The notes beneath the pieces are model-generated. The model ran no database searches, was not told the DNA's origin, and saw only the letters and a program-made list of their open reading frames with translations. This document shows, in pieces, positions 15,850 to 24,415 of a stretch of DNA of 36,394 nucleotides; positions within the stretch are counted from its first letter, which is position 1; the number at the start of each line of letters is the position of its first letter. The DNA lies in NCBI GenBank assembly GCA_948473115.1, contig CAOKWI010000045.1, positions 1 to 36,394 on the forward strand. The letters run 5' to 3'. The DNA is from an uncultured Lachnospiraceae bacterium. Lineage in GTDB: Bacteria; Bacillota; Clostridia; Lachnospirales; Lachnospiraceae. The position numbers and the translations under genes were made by a program.

Positions 15850-18800
15850 CTACTCATGCATCCGGTATTCCGTATCCTCATCGATCATAGCCAGCATCAC
15901 ATCGGCATAGCAGGGATCAAACTGGCTTCCCTTTCCCTTTTCAATTTCCCCGCGCACCACCTCCTGGGGCATCACATCCCGGTAACTGCGTTTGGAGGTC
16001 ATTGCATCGTAGGCATCCGCAACGCCGATGATCCGCGCCACCTCCGGGATCTCCTCTCCCTCCAGCCGGTCAGGATATCCCCTGCCGTCATAGCGTTCAT
16101 GATGCCACTTTGCACCCACGCCGATATCCGTGATCTCAGAAATATTTTTCAGGATATTGCCGCCAATGACCGGATGGGTTTTGATCACCTCATACTCCTC
16201 GTCCGTCAGCCGGGAAGCCTTATTGATAATCTCCCCGGGAATACCGATCTTGCCGATATCATGCAAAAGCCCCGCATAATAAATATCCTCCTGCTCCTGC
16301 CCACTCCTGCCGCTGCGCCTTGCGATCTCCCTGGCATACTCGGCCACACGGGCGGAATGACCGTTGGTGTATTTATCCTTGGCGTCAATGGTGGCAGCCA
16401 GTGCACGCATGACCTGCAGGGACAGGCGTTCCACCTTCTTCCGCCTCTCCTCCGCCACCTTTGTCTGCTTTTCCACCTCCTGCTGCAAGTGCTTCTGCAA
16501 ACGGTCCAGCTGCAGGATCCGGCTGACCCGTTGGATCATAATGTCAGCCACAAAGGGTTTCGTGATAAAATCCAGCGCCCCTTCCTGAAAACCCCTGATC
16601 TCCGTATCCCTGTCGTCATCCGCCGTCAGGAAAATGACGGGGACAGCTCTGTGGGCTTCCTGCTCCCGGATCCTTTCCATGACCGCAAAGCCATCCATTC
16701 CCGGCATATGTACGTCCAACAGGATCAGGTCGGGGACCTGTGCCTGCAGGAATTCCAGCGCCTTTTCCCCGGAAGAGACGCTGCTCACCCGGAATCCGTC
16801 ATCCAGCATCTTTTCCGCGATCCGCAGGTTCATGGCATCATCATCCACGATCAGGATATGGGGACGCTTCTCTTCCTCCCCGGAGTCCTGCTGCCCGCCC
16901 GCAGTCTGCTGTCCCGCCGTGATCTCCCGGATCACCGTCTCAAGGCCGCCAAGCAGATTCCGATACTCTGTCATCATGCTTTCATGAGAGGCTGCAATAT
17001 ATCCGACATTTTTCTCCTTTGCAGCCGTCTCAAGCGCCTTTGCCTGTTCCGAAAGGCTGACCGCCCCGATGGAAAGGGAAGTGCTCTTTAACGCATGCAC
17101 CAGGATCCTGTAATTCTCCCAGTCCTCTTTTTCATAAGCCTCCGCAATAAATTCGCTCTTTTGGTTCTCCACGTAGGCGGACAGCATCTCCTGGTAAAAC
17201 GCTTCGCTGTCACAGCAGTATTCCATACCCAAGGCAGTGTCCAGCAGACCCTCCAGCCTTTCCGGCAGGGACAGGCTGTTTCCTGTACCCTGTATATTTC
17301 CCATTCCATGCACGCTTCCTGGCTCCTGCGTATTCCCTGTCCCCGTCATGTTTCCTGTATCCTGTGGCTCCCTCTGCACCAGTGGTTTCACATTCCCCGT
17401 CCGGCCTCCCCTGTCAGCGTACACCCGCTCCTGACCACTGACCGGGCTGTGCTCCTTTTCCTGCGTCAATTCCTTCGGCAGCCACATACGGATCATATTC
17501 TTCAGCATCCTGCCCACCACCGGTTTCGCCAGATAATCGTCAAATCCCGCATCCAGGTACTCCTGCTTCTCCCCTGCCACGGCATTTGCCGTGAGCACAA
17601 TGACAGGGGTTTTTTCGCAAAGCCCTTTCTCCCGGATCATCCGCAATGCCTCCATTCCGTCCATGACGGGCATCATATGATCCATGAATACCATATGGTA
17701 AGAATTTTCCTCCAGCAGTTCCAGGGCCTCCACCCCATTATTTGCCGTATCGATCCTTATTTCCGTATCCCTCAGTATCCTGCGAAAAAGATCCAGGTTC
17801 ATGACATTGTCGTCCACCGCCAGGATACGCGCCCCGGGGGCCGTGAAATCCTCTTCCCCGTATTTCATCAATAAGATATTGGTGTTGGCCGGCGCAAGTT
17901 TTCCGATGGGCGTCTCTTCCACGACAGCCTGTTCCAGCCGGAAGGAAAAGACACTGCCTTTCCCGTATTCGCTTTCTATCTGCAATCCGCTGCCCATCAG
18001 CCTTAAAAGTCTTGTCACAATGGAAAGCCCCAGCCCGACTCCCTGGACATTGCGCGTCCTGCGGGGATCGAACCTGGCAAAGCTTTCCGAGATCCTCCGT
18101 ATATCCTCCCCATGCATCCCAATGCCGCTGTCCCTGACAGCAGTCTCCATGATTCCCGTTCCGTCCCCTGTCTTCTTCCAGCCGATCCGAATTTCCACAA
18201 ATCCTTCCATGGTAAACTTTACTGCATTGGAAATCAGGTTATTAAAGATCTGCATAAGCCGTACCAAATCCCCCGAAAGCTGCCTTGGCAGCTTCTCGTC
18301 TATGTCAACGCGCAGCTTCAGCCCCTTCTTCTGCGCATTATACTCCGCATAGGTCAGTACATCCTGCAGAAGTGACATGACAAAATAAGGCTCCTGTTCC
18401 ATGGTCAGTTCCCCTTTTTCGATATCAGTGAAATCCAGGATATCATTGACAATGGAAAGAAGCGTCCGGCCCGCCGCCTGGACATTGATGGCATATTCTG
18501 CGGTAGCGCTTTCCTTCGTCTCCTTCATGATCATCTCATTATACCCTAAAATGCCGTTGATCGGGGTTCTGATCTCATGGGACATATTGGTAAGAAATTC
18601 TGTTTTCGCCTGGCTGGCCGCTTTGGCTGTCTGCTCCGACTCCCGGGCGGCCTGTTCCGCCGCTTTCGCTGTCTGCTCCGACTCCCGGGCGGCCTGTTCC
18701 GCCCGTTCCGCTTCTCCCTTGGTCTCTTCCAGTTCCCGGATGGTTCTCACAAGCGCCTGGTAATCCGGCGTTTCCATGGTAAACATAATCATCATAAGCG

Positions 18801-19464
18801 CCAGCGTGGTGGAAAACAATCCCAGAAGCACCTCCGGAAACAGCAGAAGCTGTAGGGTCGGCCCTATAAAACTCAATACCAGATAAAGCACGATAGAGAC
18901 CCGCTGCCATCTCTGAAACGATTGGAAATGGCATAGGAGGACAAATGCAGAACACGCTATCAGGTAGTAAGGCACCAGATACACCATGAGATACATTACG
19001 CCATGTATGTACGCCCCGTCCCCGCCTATGGAAAAGATGCACCCGGCCCATAAATTGACCGCAAGCATCCCGAGGTAGACACAGAGCAGGATCCTATTTA
19101 TAAAAAGCATCCGGCTTTTTCCATTTTTCCTGTCAACGCAGAGCCTTGAATAATACATGAACTGATATCCCACAAATGCGTCCGCCGCAAAATATGCCGT
19201 GTTCAAAACAAGGTTGACCCACACCGCCAGGACAGCCGCATAGCTGATGGTAACCGCCGTGACCACATCCATGACATTCGCCAGCAGCACCAGCAATGTC
19301 AGCCTGCGGAATTCCCGGTTGATCCCGGACTGTACATTGTATTGCAGTTTCATGAAAATGTACAGGATCACAAGGAAAACAGCCGAGGCAACCTCAAAAT
19401 AAATGTTATATACCAGTGACATAAACGACCCCATTTCTGCGCTTTTAGCTGCCGATCCCATCAT
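15850..19464 (-). CDS. Giant membrane hybrid kinase with two receivers, HPt and HD-GYP phosphodiesterase domain
   Basis: About 1,200 residues. Order (numbered from a possible start at 19587): membrane helices about 57-270; duplicated signalling helix 296-323; HisKA with His337; HATPase (N-box near 450, GVGLGL near 516-521); receiver 1 with Asp636; low-complexity Gly/Thr/Asn linker (725-775); HPt with His831; receiver 2 with Asp958; coiled coil; HD-GYP domain with HDIGKIGIP (1109-1117) and HHERYDGRGYP (1162-1172). HD-GYP domains break down cyclic di-GMP. The protein thus combines sensing, a full phosphorelay and a second-messenger output in one chain. Upstream of 19464 the frame runs through 17-bp non-coding-like repeats, so I take a start at 19464; 19422 and 19473 are also possible, and no start has a strong ribosome site. 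It heads an operon with a receiver and a second hybrid kinase. Confidence 0.9.
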   Translation of the reverse strand: MMGSAAKSAEMGSFMSLVYNIYFEVASAVFLVILYIFMKLQYNVQSGINREFRRLTLLVLLANVMDVVTAVTISYAAVLAVWVNLVLNTAYFAADAFVGYQFMYYSRLCVDRKNGKSRMLFINRILLCVYLGMLAVNLWAGCIFSIGGDGAYIHGVMYLMVYLVPYYLIACSAFVLLCHFQSFQRWQRVSIVLYLVLSFIGPTLQLLLFPEVLLGLFSTTLALMMIMFTMETPDYQALVRTIRELEETKGEAERAEQAARESEQTAKAAEQAARESEQTAKAASQAKTEFLTNMSHEIRTPINGILGYNEMIMKETKESATAEYAINVQAAGRTLLSIVNDILDFTDIEKGELTMEQEPYFVMSLLQDVLTYAEYNAQKKGLKLRVDIDEKLPRQLSGDLVRLMQIFNNLISNAVKFTMEGFVEIRIGWKKTGDGTGIMETAVRDSGIGMHGEDIRRISESFARFDPRRTRNVQGVGLGLSIVTRLLRLMGSGLQIESEYGKGSVFSFRLEQAVVEETPIGKLAPANTNILLMKYGEEDFTAPGARILAVDDNVMNLDLFRRILRDTEIRIDTANNGVEALELLEENSYHMVFMDHMMPVMDGMEALRMIREKGLCEKTPVIVLTANAVAGEKQEYLDAGFDDYLAKPVVGRMLKNMIRMWLPKELTQEKEHSPVSGQERVYADRGGRTGNVKPLVQREPQDTGNMTGTGNTQEPGSVHGMGNIQGTGNSLSLPERLEGLLDTALGMEYCCDSEAFYQEMLSAYVENQKSEFIAEAYEKEDWENYRILVHALKSTSLSIGAVSLSEQAKALETAAKEKNVGYIAASHESMMTEYRNLLGGLETVIREITAGQQTAGGQQDSGEEEKRPHILIVDDDAMNLRIAEKMLDDGFRVSSVSSGEKALEFLQAQVPDLILLDVHMPGMDGFAVMERIREQEAHRAVPVIFLTADDDRDTEIRGFQEGALDFITKPFVADIMIQRVSRILQLDRLQKHLQQEVEKQTKVAEERRKKVERLSLQVMRALAATIDAKDKYTNGHSARVAEYAREIARRSGRSGQEQEDIYYAGLLHDIGKIGIPGEIINKASRLTDEEYEVIKTHPVIGGNILKNISEITDIGVGAKWHHERYDGRGYPDRLEGEEIPEVARIIGVADAYDAMTSKRSYRDVMPQEVVRGEIEKGKGSQFDPCYADVMLAMIDEDTEYRMHE
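18619..18702. repeat. 42-bp in-frame tandem duplication in the signalling helix
   Basis: Two nearly identical 42-bp copies (18619 and 18661) encode AEQAARESEQTAKA twice, exactly two heptads each, in the helix that leads into HisKA. Confidence 0.9.
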
Positions 19465-19509
19465 ACGCCCCATGATACCGATACCATGGTACGCCATATA
19501 GACCATACA

Positions 19510-19594
19510 TACAGACCATATAGAATGATACGCCATACGGAATAATACACCATATGGAATGATACGCCATATGGAATGATACATCATACGGAAT
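19510..19594. repeat. 17-bp tandem repeat, about five copies, upstream of the giant kinase gene
   Basis: Units of the form GATACGCCATATGGAAT run head to tail from 19510 to 19594 with few changes. Half-palindromic CATATG occurs in several. The period is not a multiple of three. It lies in the region between the divergent kinase and LytTR genes and may be a multi-site operator. Confidence 0.85.
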
Positions 19595-19776
19595 AACTAT
19601 ATAGAAAATATAGAAAAAAGCAATTCCTTTCAAGCAAAACTGCCTGATTGTCTCCTGGAATGCCAGATTGGAAACTTCTTTTTGTCCTTAAAAAAACAGG
19701 GAACTTATGATATACTTTTTATGTTATCTGGAATGATCCGGAATGTTATCTGAAACAGGATAAGGAGATTACCGCC

Positions 19777-20490
19777 ATGCTGCTATACATTTGCGAAGAC
19801 GCCGAGAGCGACCTGATCAGGTTAAAGCGGCACTTGCACAGATTCTGCGAAGAAAAAATGCTTTCCTTTGATATGGAGTCTTTCTCCGGGGGAGAGGGAC
19901 TGATGACAGAGTTCCTACAGGCTGCTCGCCATCCGGATCTTGTATTCCTGGATATCTACATGGACGGAAAAAACGGGATCGACACTGCAAGGCAGCTGCG
20001 GGCTTCGGGATACACAGGCGGCATTATTTTTACCACCTCCTCCACGGAGCACGCCATGGACAGCTATGAGGTCAACGCTTTGTATTATCTGCAAAAGCCC
20101 TATGATTATAAACATTTTACAAACGCGATGGAACGCTGCCGCGACATCTTTCAGAAAGCCCAGCAGCAATTTACTTATACCGTGAGGAAAAAGGAATTTA
20201 CCATACCGTATGCGGATATCGTCTTTTTTGAGACTGGCAGGCACACTGTAATACTCCATACGCTCACCCATGCCGTTTCCTTTACCGGAAGCCTCACGGA
20301 TATCGTCAGGCAGTTCAGCGGTACGGACGGCTTCCTGCCCGTGGGCGGAAGCTATCTGATCAACATAAACCATGTGAAAGGGCTGGCGGAAAATGACCTG
20401 GCCATGGCGGACGGTTCTGTGGTACAGATCCCCCTGAAAAGGCGCGGGGAAATACTCCCTGTTGTGAAGTCTTTCCTGGAGCGTGTTTGA
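19777..20490 (+). CDS. LytTR-family response regulator
   Basis: A 237-residue regulator: receiver domain (1-120) with acidic CEDAESD near the start, phospho-acceptor Asp in LVFLDIYMDGKNGID (about residue 59) and the Lys in LQKPYD, followed by a LytTR DNA-binding domain (about 135-235) with FFETGRHTVILHT and FLPVGGSYLININHVKGL. The start has AAGGAG nine to ten bases upstream. No LytS/AgrC-type sensor kinase is adjacent; the divergent hybrid kinase gene across the 17-bp repeats is the nearest possible partner. A candidate -10 TATACT is at 19711-19716. Confidence 0.92.
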   Translation: MLLYICEDAESDLIRLKRHLHRFCEEKMLSFDMESFSGGEGLMTEFLQAARHPDLVFLDIYMDGKNGIDTARQLRASGYTGGIIFTTSSTEHAMDSYEVNALYYLQKPYDYKHFTNAMERCRDIFQKAQQQFTYTVRKKEFTIPYADIVFFETGRHTVILHTLTHAVSFTGSLTDIVRQFSGTDGFLPVGGSYLININHVKGLAENDLAMADGSVVQIPLKRRGEILPVVKSFLERV

Positions 20491-20563
20491 AAATGCATTC
20501 GGCTCAAATCTGCCACAAATTGCGACGCGCAGCTGGCGAAAAGCGATTTCCCAACACGCTCCA
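20477..20563. repeat. Inverted repeat spanning the LytTR stop codon, possible interspersed repeat
   Basis: TGGAGCGTGTT (20477-20487) and AACACGCTCCA (20553-20563) are perfect complements 65 bases apart, enclosing the LytTR stop codon. The left end matches the end of the receiver gene at 15439 beyond the stop codon. Confidence 0.55.
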
Positions 20564-20592
20564 GCGAAGCGCTGAGGAAACATTACTGTTTT

Positions 20593-21036
20593 TCATGCGT
20601 GGCAAAAGCATTTCTTCCTCAATTCTTCCTTTAGGTACTCGTACCGCAGGCGCTTCTCCTCCTTTGCGAAATGTGTCTCCCGCATCTGTATGGGATTGTC
20701 CTCATAGGAAAGCGCTTCCTCGCCAAACTGCTCGCTTGTCAGGTCAAATACACGGCCGCCAGCCACATTGTAGCAGTGGTAATTTCCGTCCGGCCTTGGT
20801 ATGCCATAGACCTCCCCGCCAAAAATATCCTGGGCAAGGAAGGCTGTGATGGAGCACTGTCCCAACGTCCTGTTTTCCCTGGCCCAGGTCTCCCGCATCC
20901 TGGGCGCGCAGGTCTCGGCACACCAGATCCCTGACAGGAGATCATAGAGATGCCTGGGATCCCTGATCTGTCTGTATTCCTCCGCCACGGCGGGGATATC
21001 CGCCTGCTGCCAGCCGTAAAATTTGTATTCTTTCAT
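20593..21036 (-). CDS. YunG-like protein of unknown function
   Basis: A 147-residue soluble protein. The pattern LYDLLSGIWCAETCAPRMR, then TLGQCSITAFLAQDIFGG, then NYHCYN and VFDLTSEQF resembles the YunG family as I know it. The ordered Cys (in LGQCS), His (in YHCYN) and Asp (in VFDLT) look like a papain/transglutaminase-style triad, but catalysis is only my inference. The start has CGGAGG ten bases upstream. It follows recD2 in the same direction after 55 bases, so the two may be cotranscribed. It converges on the LytTR gene. Confidence 0.7.
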   Translation of the reverse strand: MKEYKFYGWQQADIPAVAEEYRQIRDPRHLYDLLSGIWCAETCAPRMRETWARENRTLGQCSITAFLAQDIFGGEVYGIPRPDGNYHCYNVAGGRVFDLTSEQFGEEALSYEDNPIQMRETHFAKEEKRLRYEYLKEELRKKCFCHA

Positions 21037-21091
21037 GTTACATCCTCCGATTTCATAATCTGTTTCCTGTTACTCCCGCAGCCAAACAAGT

Positions 21092-23356
21092 TCAAGCCCC
21101 TCCGTCATTATATGTCGCCAGCCGTTCCTTCAACAAAGTGTTCCTCCTGGTGACCGTCACATTGCGGACGGCATAGGACAATGCCTTTCTCGTTCCCACC
21201 ATCACCAGGATTTTCTTTGCCCTTGTAATTCCCGTGTAGATCAGGTTCCTCTGCAGCATGACATAATGATTCATCAGGATGGGCATGACGACGATAGGAT
21301 ACTCCGAGCCCTGCGCCTTGTGGATGGTTGTGGCATAGGCATGTACCAGCTCGTCCAGTTCCGTCACATCGTACTCGATCAGGCGTCCTTCAAAGTCCAC
21401 CTTCAGCGTCCTGTCCTCTTCGTTTACCGATGCAATGATCCCGATGTCCCCGTTGAATACTTCCTTGTCATAATTATTCTTGACCTGCATGACCTTGTCA
21501 TCTGTCCGAAAGGCAAAACCGCTTCTGCGCAAGGTCTGCTTAGGCACAGTCACCGCCCCCCTGCCGCGCATGAAAACCTGCTGTTCCGTGGGATTCAGGG
21601 CTTCCTGCAATGCGAGGTTCAGGTTGGTAGCACCTACCACACCCCGCTGCATGGGTGTCAGCACCTGGATCTGGGTGGGAGCCACATGATAATAACCGGG
21701 CAGCTTCGTCCTGACCAGTTCCACGATTTGGGACGCTGTGCTCTCCGCATCCTCATTATCCATAAAGAAAAAATCCGTATCCTTTCCATTAGATATATCC
21801 GGCATCTTTCCTTCATTGATCCGGTGGGCATTCATAATAATCCTGCTTGTCTGTGCCTGACGAAAGATCCTCGTCAGCCGGATCACCGGAAAACTCCCGG
21901 AATCGATCATATCACGCAGGACATTCCCCGCCCCCACAGAGGGAAGCTGATCGATATCCCCCACCAGGATGAGCCGCATGGCGGGCGGTATTGCTTTCAG
22001 CAGGGCATTCATGAGGATAATGTCGATCATGGAACATTCATCCACGATCAGTACATCGCCCTCCAACGGATTCTCTTCATTTTTCTGGTACCCTTCCGGC
22101 GGTTTACATTCCAGCAGACGATGAATGGTCTTCGCTTCCAGACCGGTGGCCTCCGTCATTCTCTTTGCCGCACGTCCTGTGGGCGCTGCCAGAAGGATCT
22201 TCAGGCCGTATGCCCTGTAGGCGGAAATAATGCCATGTGTCGTCGTTGTCTTGCCGGTTCCCGGCCCCCCGGTCAGCACCATGACCTTTGCCGTGGCCGC
22301 CTGCCGGATGGCATCCGCCTGTATCTCGTCGTAGGCCATCCCCGTCTTTTCCTGTATGGCTTCCACATCCACGGAAAGCTTCTGATTTCCTGTGCTTTCC
22401 CTGGCCTCCATCAGCTTCCTGTAGAGCCTGTCGCCTGCCGGCGCTGCGGCCAGCCTCTTCAATTTCCCCGCCACACCCACCTCGGCATAATAAAAAGGCG
22501 GCAGATAAACCGGCGTAACGGGATTGCCGTCCTCATCTGTCTTAGTGATCCTACGCTCCCGGATCAGCTCTTCCTTCTTCAACATTTCATCCATTGTCAT
22601 GATAACGGTTTCCGGTGAGGCCTCCAAAAGTTCAGACGCCTTATCCACCAGCTGCTGTATCCCGGCATACACATGCCCTTCATTGGAAAGCTCCGAGAGG
22701 GTGTACATCAAACCGCTCCGCAGTCTCACATAGGATTCCTTTTCAAATCCCAGCTTTCCGGCGATCTGGTCAGCAGTCTTGAAGCCGATCCCCCAGATAT
22801 CGTCTGCCAGCCGGTAGGGATTTTCTTTCATGACGGCAATGCTTTCATTCCCGTACTGCTTATAAATCTTTGCCGCAAAGGAAGAACTGACCTGATGCTC
22901 CTGTAGAAACAACATGATATTCTTGACTTCCTTCTGCCGCTCCCAGGACTGCGCGATCATCTGTACCCGTTTTCTTCCAATCCCCTCTACCTCGATCAGA
23001 CGATCCACATGCTCCTCAATGACGGTAAAGGTATCTGCTCCGTACTTCTGCACAATCCGCTTTGCAAACTTCGGCCCAACGCCTTTGATCAGGCCGGAGC
23101 CGAGATACTTTTCCATTCCGTACACAGTGGCCGGAAGGGTCTCCTCCCAGTTTTCAGCCACAAACTGTCTCCCGTATTTCGCATCCACCTTCCAGCTGCC
23201 TTCCGCCAAAAGGACGGATCCCACATTGGCATCCAGCAGATTGCCCACAACCGGTACCAGGTCACTGTAATCCTTCACCCTGCATTTCAGTACGGAATAC
23301 CCATTCTCCGGGTTCTGGTATGTAATTCGTTCCACGACGCATCGGATCCTGACCAC
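21092..23356 (-). CDS. recD2: RecD2-type ATP-dependent DNA helicase
   Basis: A 754-residue 5'-3' helicase of superfamily 1B. Tandem helix-hairpin-helix motifs occur at about 95-215 (IKGVGPKFAKRIV, VEGIGRKRV, IWGIGFKTADQI). Walker A is VLTGGPGTGKTTTTH, motif Ia is APTGRAAKRM, Walker B is LIVDECSMID, then GDIDQLPSVGAG, the QVLTPMQRGVVGATNLN motif and the SH3-like/UvrD C-terminal motif VHAYATTIHKAQGSEYP. It lacks RecB/RecC neighbours, which fits RecD2, a repair and replication-fork helicase in Firmicutes. Start: AGGAGG overlaps the first GTG (23365), so the GTG at 23356, eight bases after it, is the likely start. Confidence 0.95.
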   Translation of the reverse strand: MVRIRCVVERITYQNPENGYSVLKCRVKDYSDLVPVVGNLLDANVGSVLLAEGSWKVDAKYGRQFVAENWEETLPATVYGMEKYLGSGLIKGVGPKFAKRIVQKYGADTFTVIEEHVDRLIEVEGIGRKRVQMIAQSWERQKEVKNIMLFLQEHQVSSSFAAKIYKQYGNESIAVMKENPYRLADDIWGIGFKTADQIAGKLGFEKESYVRLRSGLMYTLSELSNEGHVYAGIQQLVDKASELLEASPETVIMTMDEMLKKEELIRERRITKTDEDGNPVTPVYLPPFYYAEVGVAGKLKRLAAAPAGDRLYRKLMEARESTGNQKLSVDVEAIQEKTGMAYDEIQADAIRQAATAKVMVLTGGPGTGKTTTTHGIISAYRAYGLKILLAAPTGRAAKRMTEATGLEAKTIHRLLECKPPEGYQKNEENPLEGDVLIVDECSMIDIILMNALLKAIPPAMRLILVGDIDQLPSVGAGNVLRDMIDSGSFPVIRLTRIFRQAQTSRIIMNAHRINEGKMPDISNGKDTDFFFMDNEDAESTASQIVELVRTKLPGYYHVAPTQIQVLTPMQRGVVGATNLNLALQEALNPTEQQVFMRGRGAVTVPKQTLRRSGFAFRTDDKVMQVKNNYDKEVFNGDIGIIASVNEEDRTLKVDFEGRLIEYDVTELDELVHAYATTIHKAQGSEYPIVVMPILMNHYVMLQRNLIYTGITRAKKILVMVGTRKALSYAVRNVTVTRRNTLLKERLATYNDGGA

Positions 23357-23477
23357 TGTGTCCACCTCCTGCTGTCAATGCACTCCAATGATCATTTATT
23401 ATACACAAAAAACCATCTCCCGTCAAAATCCGGTGCGGGCTTGATAGGCTTCTCTTAACCAGGCTGAGTTTTCCTTT

Positions 23478-23545
23478 CCGTTTCCTCCTGCACGGTACTT
23501 TTCATGTTTTCTTCCCGTTTCCTTCTGTATGGTACTATTCATAAA
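23478..23545. repeat. Imperfect 37-bp direct repeat at the edge of the AT-rich region
   Basis: CCGTTTCCTCCTGCACGGTA (from 23478) and CCGTTTCCTTCTGTATGGTA (from 23515) continue in parallel to a CTTTTCAT/CTATTCAT end. They lie between recD2 and the alpha/beta hydrolase, where base composition changes. Confidence 0.6.
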
Positions 23546-23584
23546 ATACAAAATAATGATTTCCTGAATAAAAGTCTAATTGCT

Positions 23585-24352
23585 CTATAATATTATTTGA
23601 ATCAAAATTTTATAAAACTCATCTTTTGCATATTTTTCCATAAATGGACTATGTCCACATTTCTCCAAAACATAAGCTTCACACAAAACTCCATTTTCCT
23701 GTAATGGAATTGTTACACCTTTTACCGGATGAGGGTCAACTTGTCCTTGTATTAAATATATTTTACTCTTAATATTCTGAAAGGAGGTCAGTAATTTCCC
23801 GCTGGTTCTCAGTTTAACCGCTTCACTCCACACCTTATTATGCATTTCGCTATCTGTTTTATCTGCCTTATGCTCTTCTCTTCTTTCAAGACAATAATTA
23901 TCTGATTTTTCAAGTATGTTTGGAATTTTCTCCAGATCCTCATCTGTTACCCGGTTATCAATTACCCTTCGCAATATTACGCTATCTTCTTCCGATAAAT
24001 TTTGAAATCTACGAATTCCTATTTCCGAAACATATTTGTCTTCAAGCGGACCACTGCCAATTAAAATGACATGCTCCACCAGTTCTGGATATTTTTCTGC
24101 AAAAAGCGCAATTAGCCACGCCCCCCAAGAATGCCCAACCAAAGTTACTCTATCACTGCATATATCATTGATTTGAATATACAATTCTTCTATAAGCTCG
24201 GCTATGGAATACTTTGATTGTAAAGCTTCAACAACACCAATTTGTGATAATTCCGCCAATTCCTGTGCAAATCCTTTTAACGACCCTATTGCTCCAGGAC
24301 CGCCATGAACCAAAACTATTTTATAAGGCGCCTCGCCATATAATCGTACCAA
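23585..24352 (-). CDS. Alpha/beta hydrolase
   Basis: A 255-residue hydrolase. The HGGPG oxyanion-loop motif is near residue 16, the nucleophile elbow GHSWG is at about 93-97, and the C-terminal His in KCGHSPF is near 235. The acid is probably the Asp in QGQVDPHP. HGGPG is typical of proline iminopeptidase-like members, but the substrate cannot be told. The start is a TTG at 24352 behind GGGGAGGGGGAACAG. It begins right before HGGPG, a little shorter at the N-terminus than many relatives. It is AT-rich and its codon use differs from recD2, so probably horizontally acquired. Confidence 0.85.
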   Translation of the reverse strand: MVRLYGEAPYKIVLVHGGPGAIGSLKGFAQELAELSQIGVVEALQSKYSIAELIEELYIQINDICSDRVTLVGHSWGAWLIALFAEKYPELVEHVILIGSGPLEDKYVSEIGIRRFQNLSEEDSVILRRVIDNRVTDEDLEKIPNILEKSDNYCLERREEHKADKTDSEMHNKVWSEAVKLRTSGKLLTSFQNIKSKIYLIQGQVDPHPVKGVTIPLQENGVLCEAYVLEKCGHSPFMEKYAKDEFYKILIQIIL

Positions 24353-24415
24353 TTCTGTTCCCCCTCCCCATCAGAAGGTTAGCATTCTTTCCCCCTCTAA
24401 TTGACAAATTTAAAC

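Noticed and set aside
15856..17091. 411-residue rightward frame opposite the giant kinase
   Set aside because: Antisense shadow of the HD-GYP, receiver and HPt coding regions; no family resemblance.
19465..19587. N-terminal 41 residues of the giant kinase frame (Tyr/His/Ile-rich)
   Set aside because: They are a translation of the 17-bp repeat region; the period is not a multiple of three and there is no ribosome site.
19510..19594. 17-bp repeats considered as a CRISPR array
   Set aside because: Units are directly adjacent with no spacers, and no cas genes are present.
21266..22618. Long rightward frame opposite recD2
   Set aside because: It is the antisense shadow of a well-conserved helicase; His/Arg/Gln-rich composition and no ribosome site.
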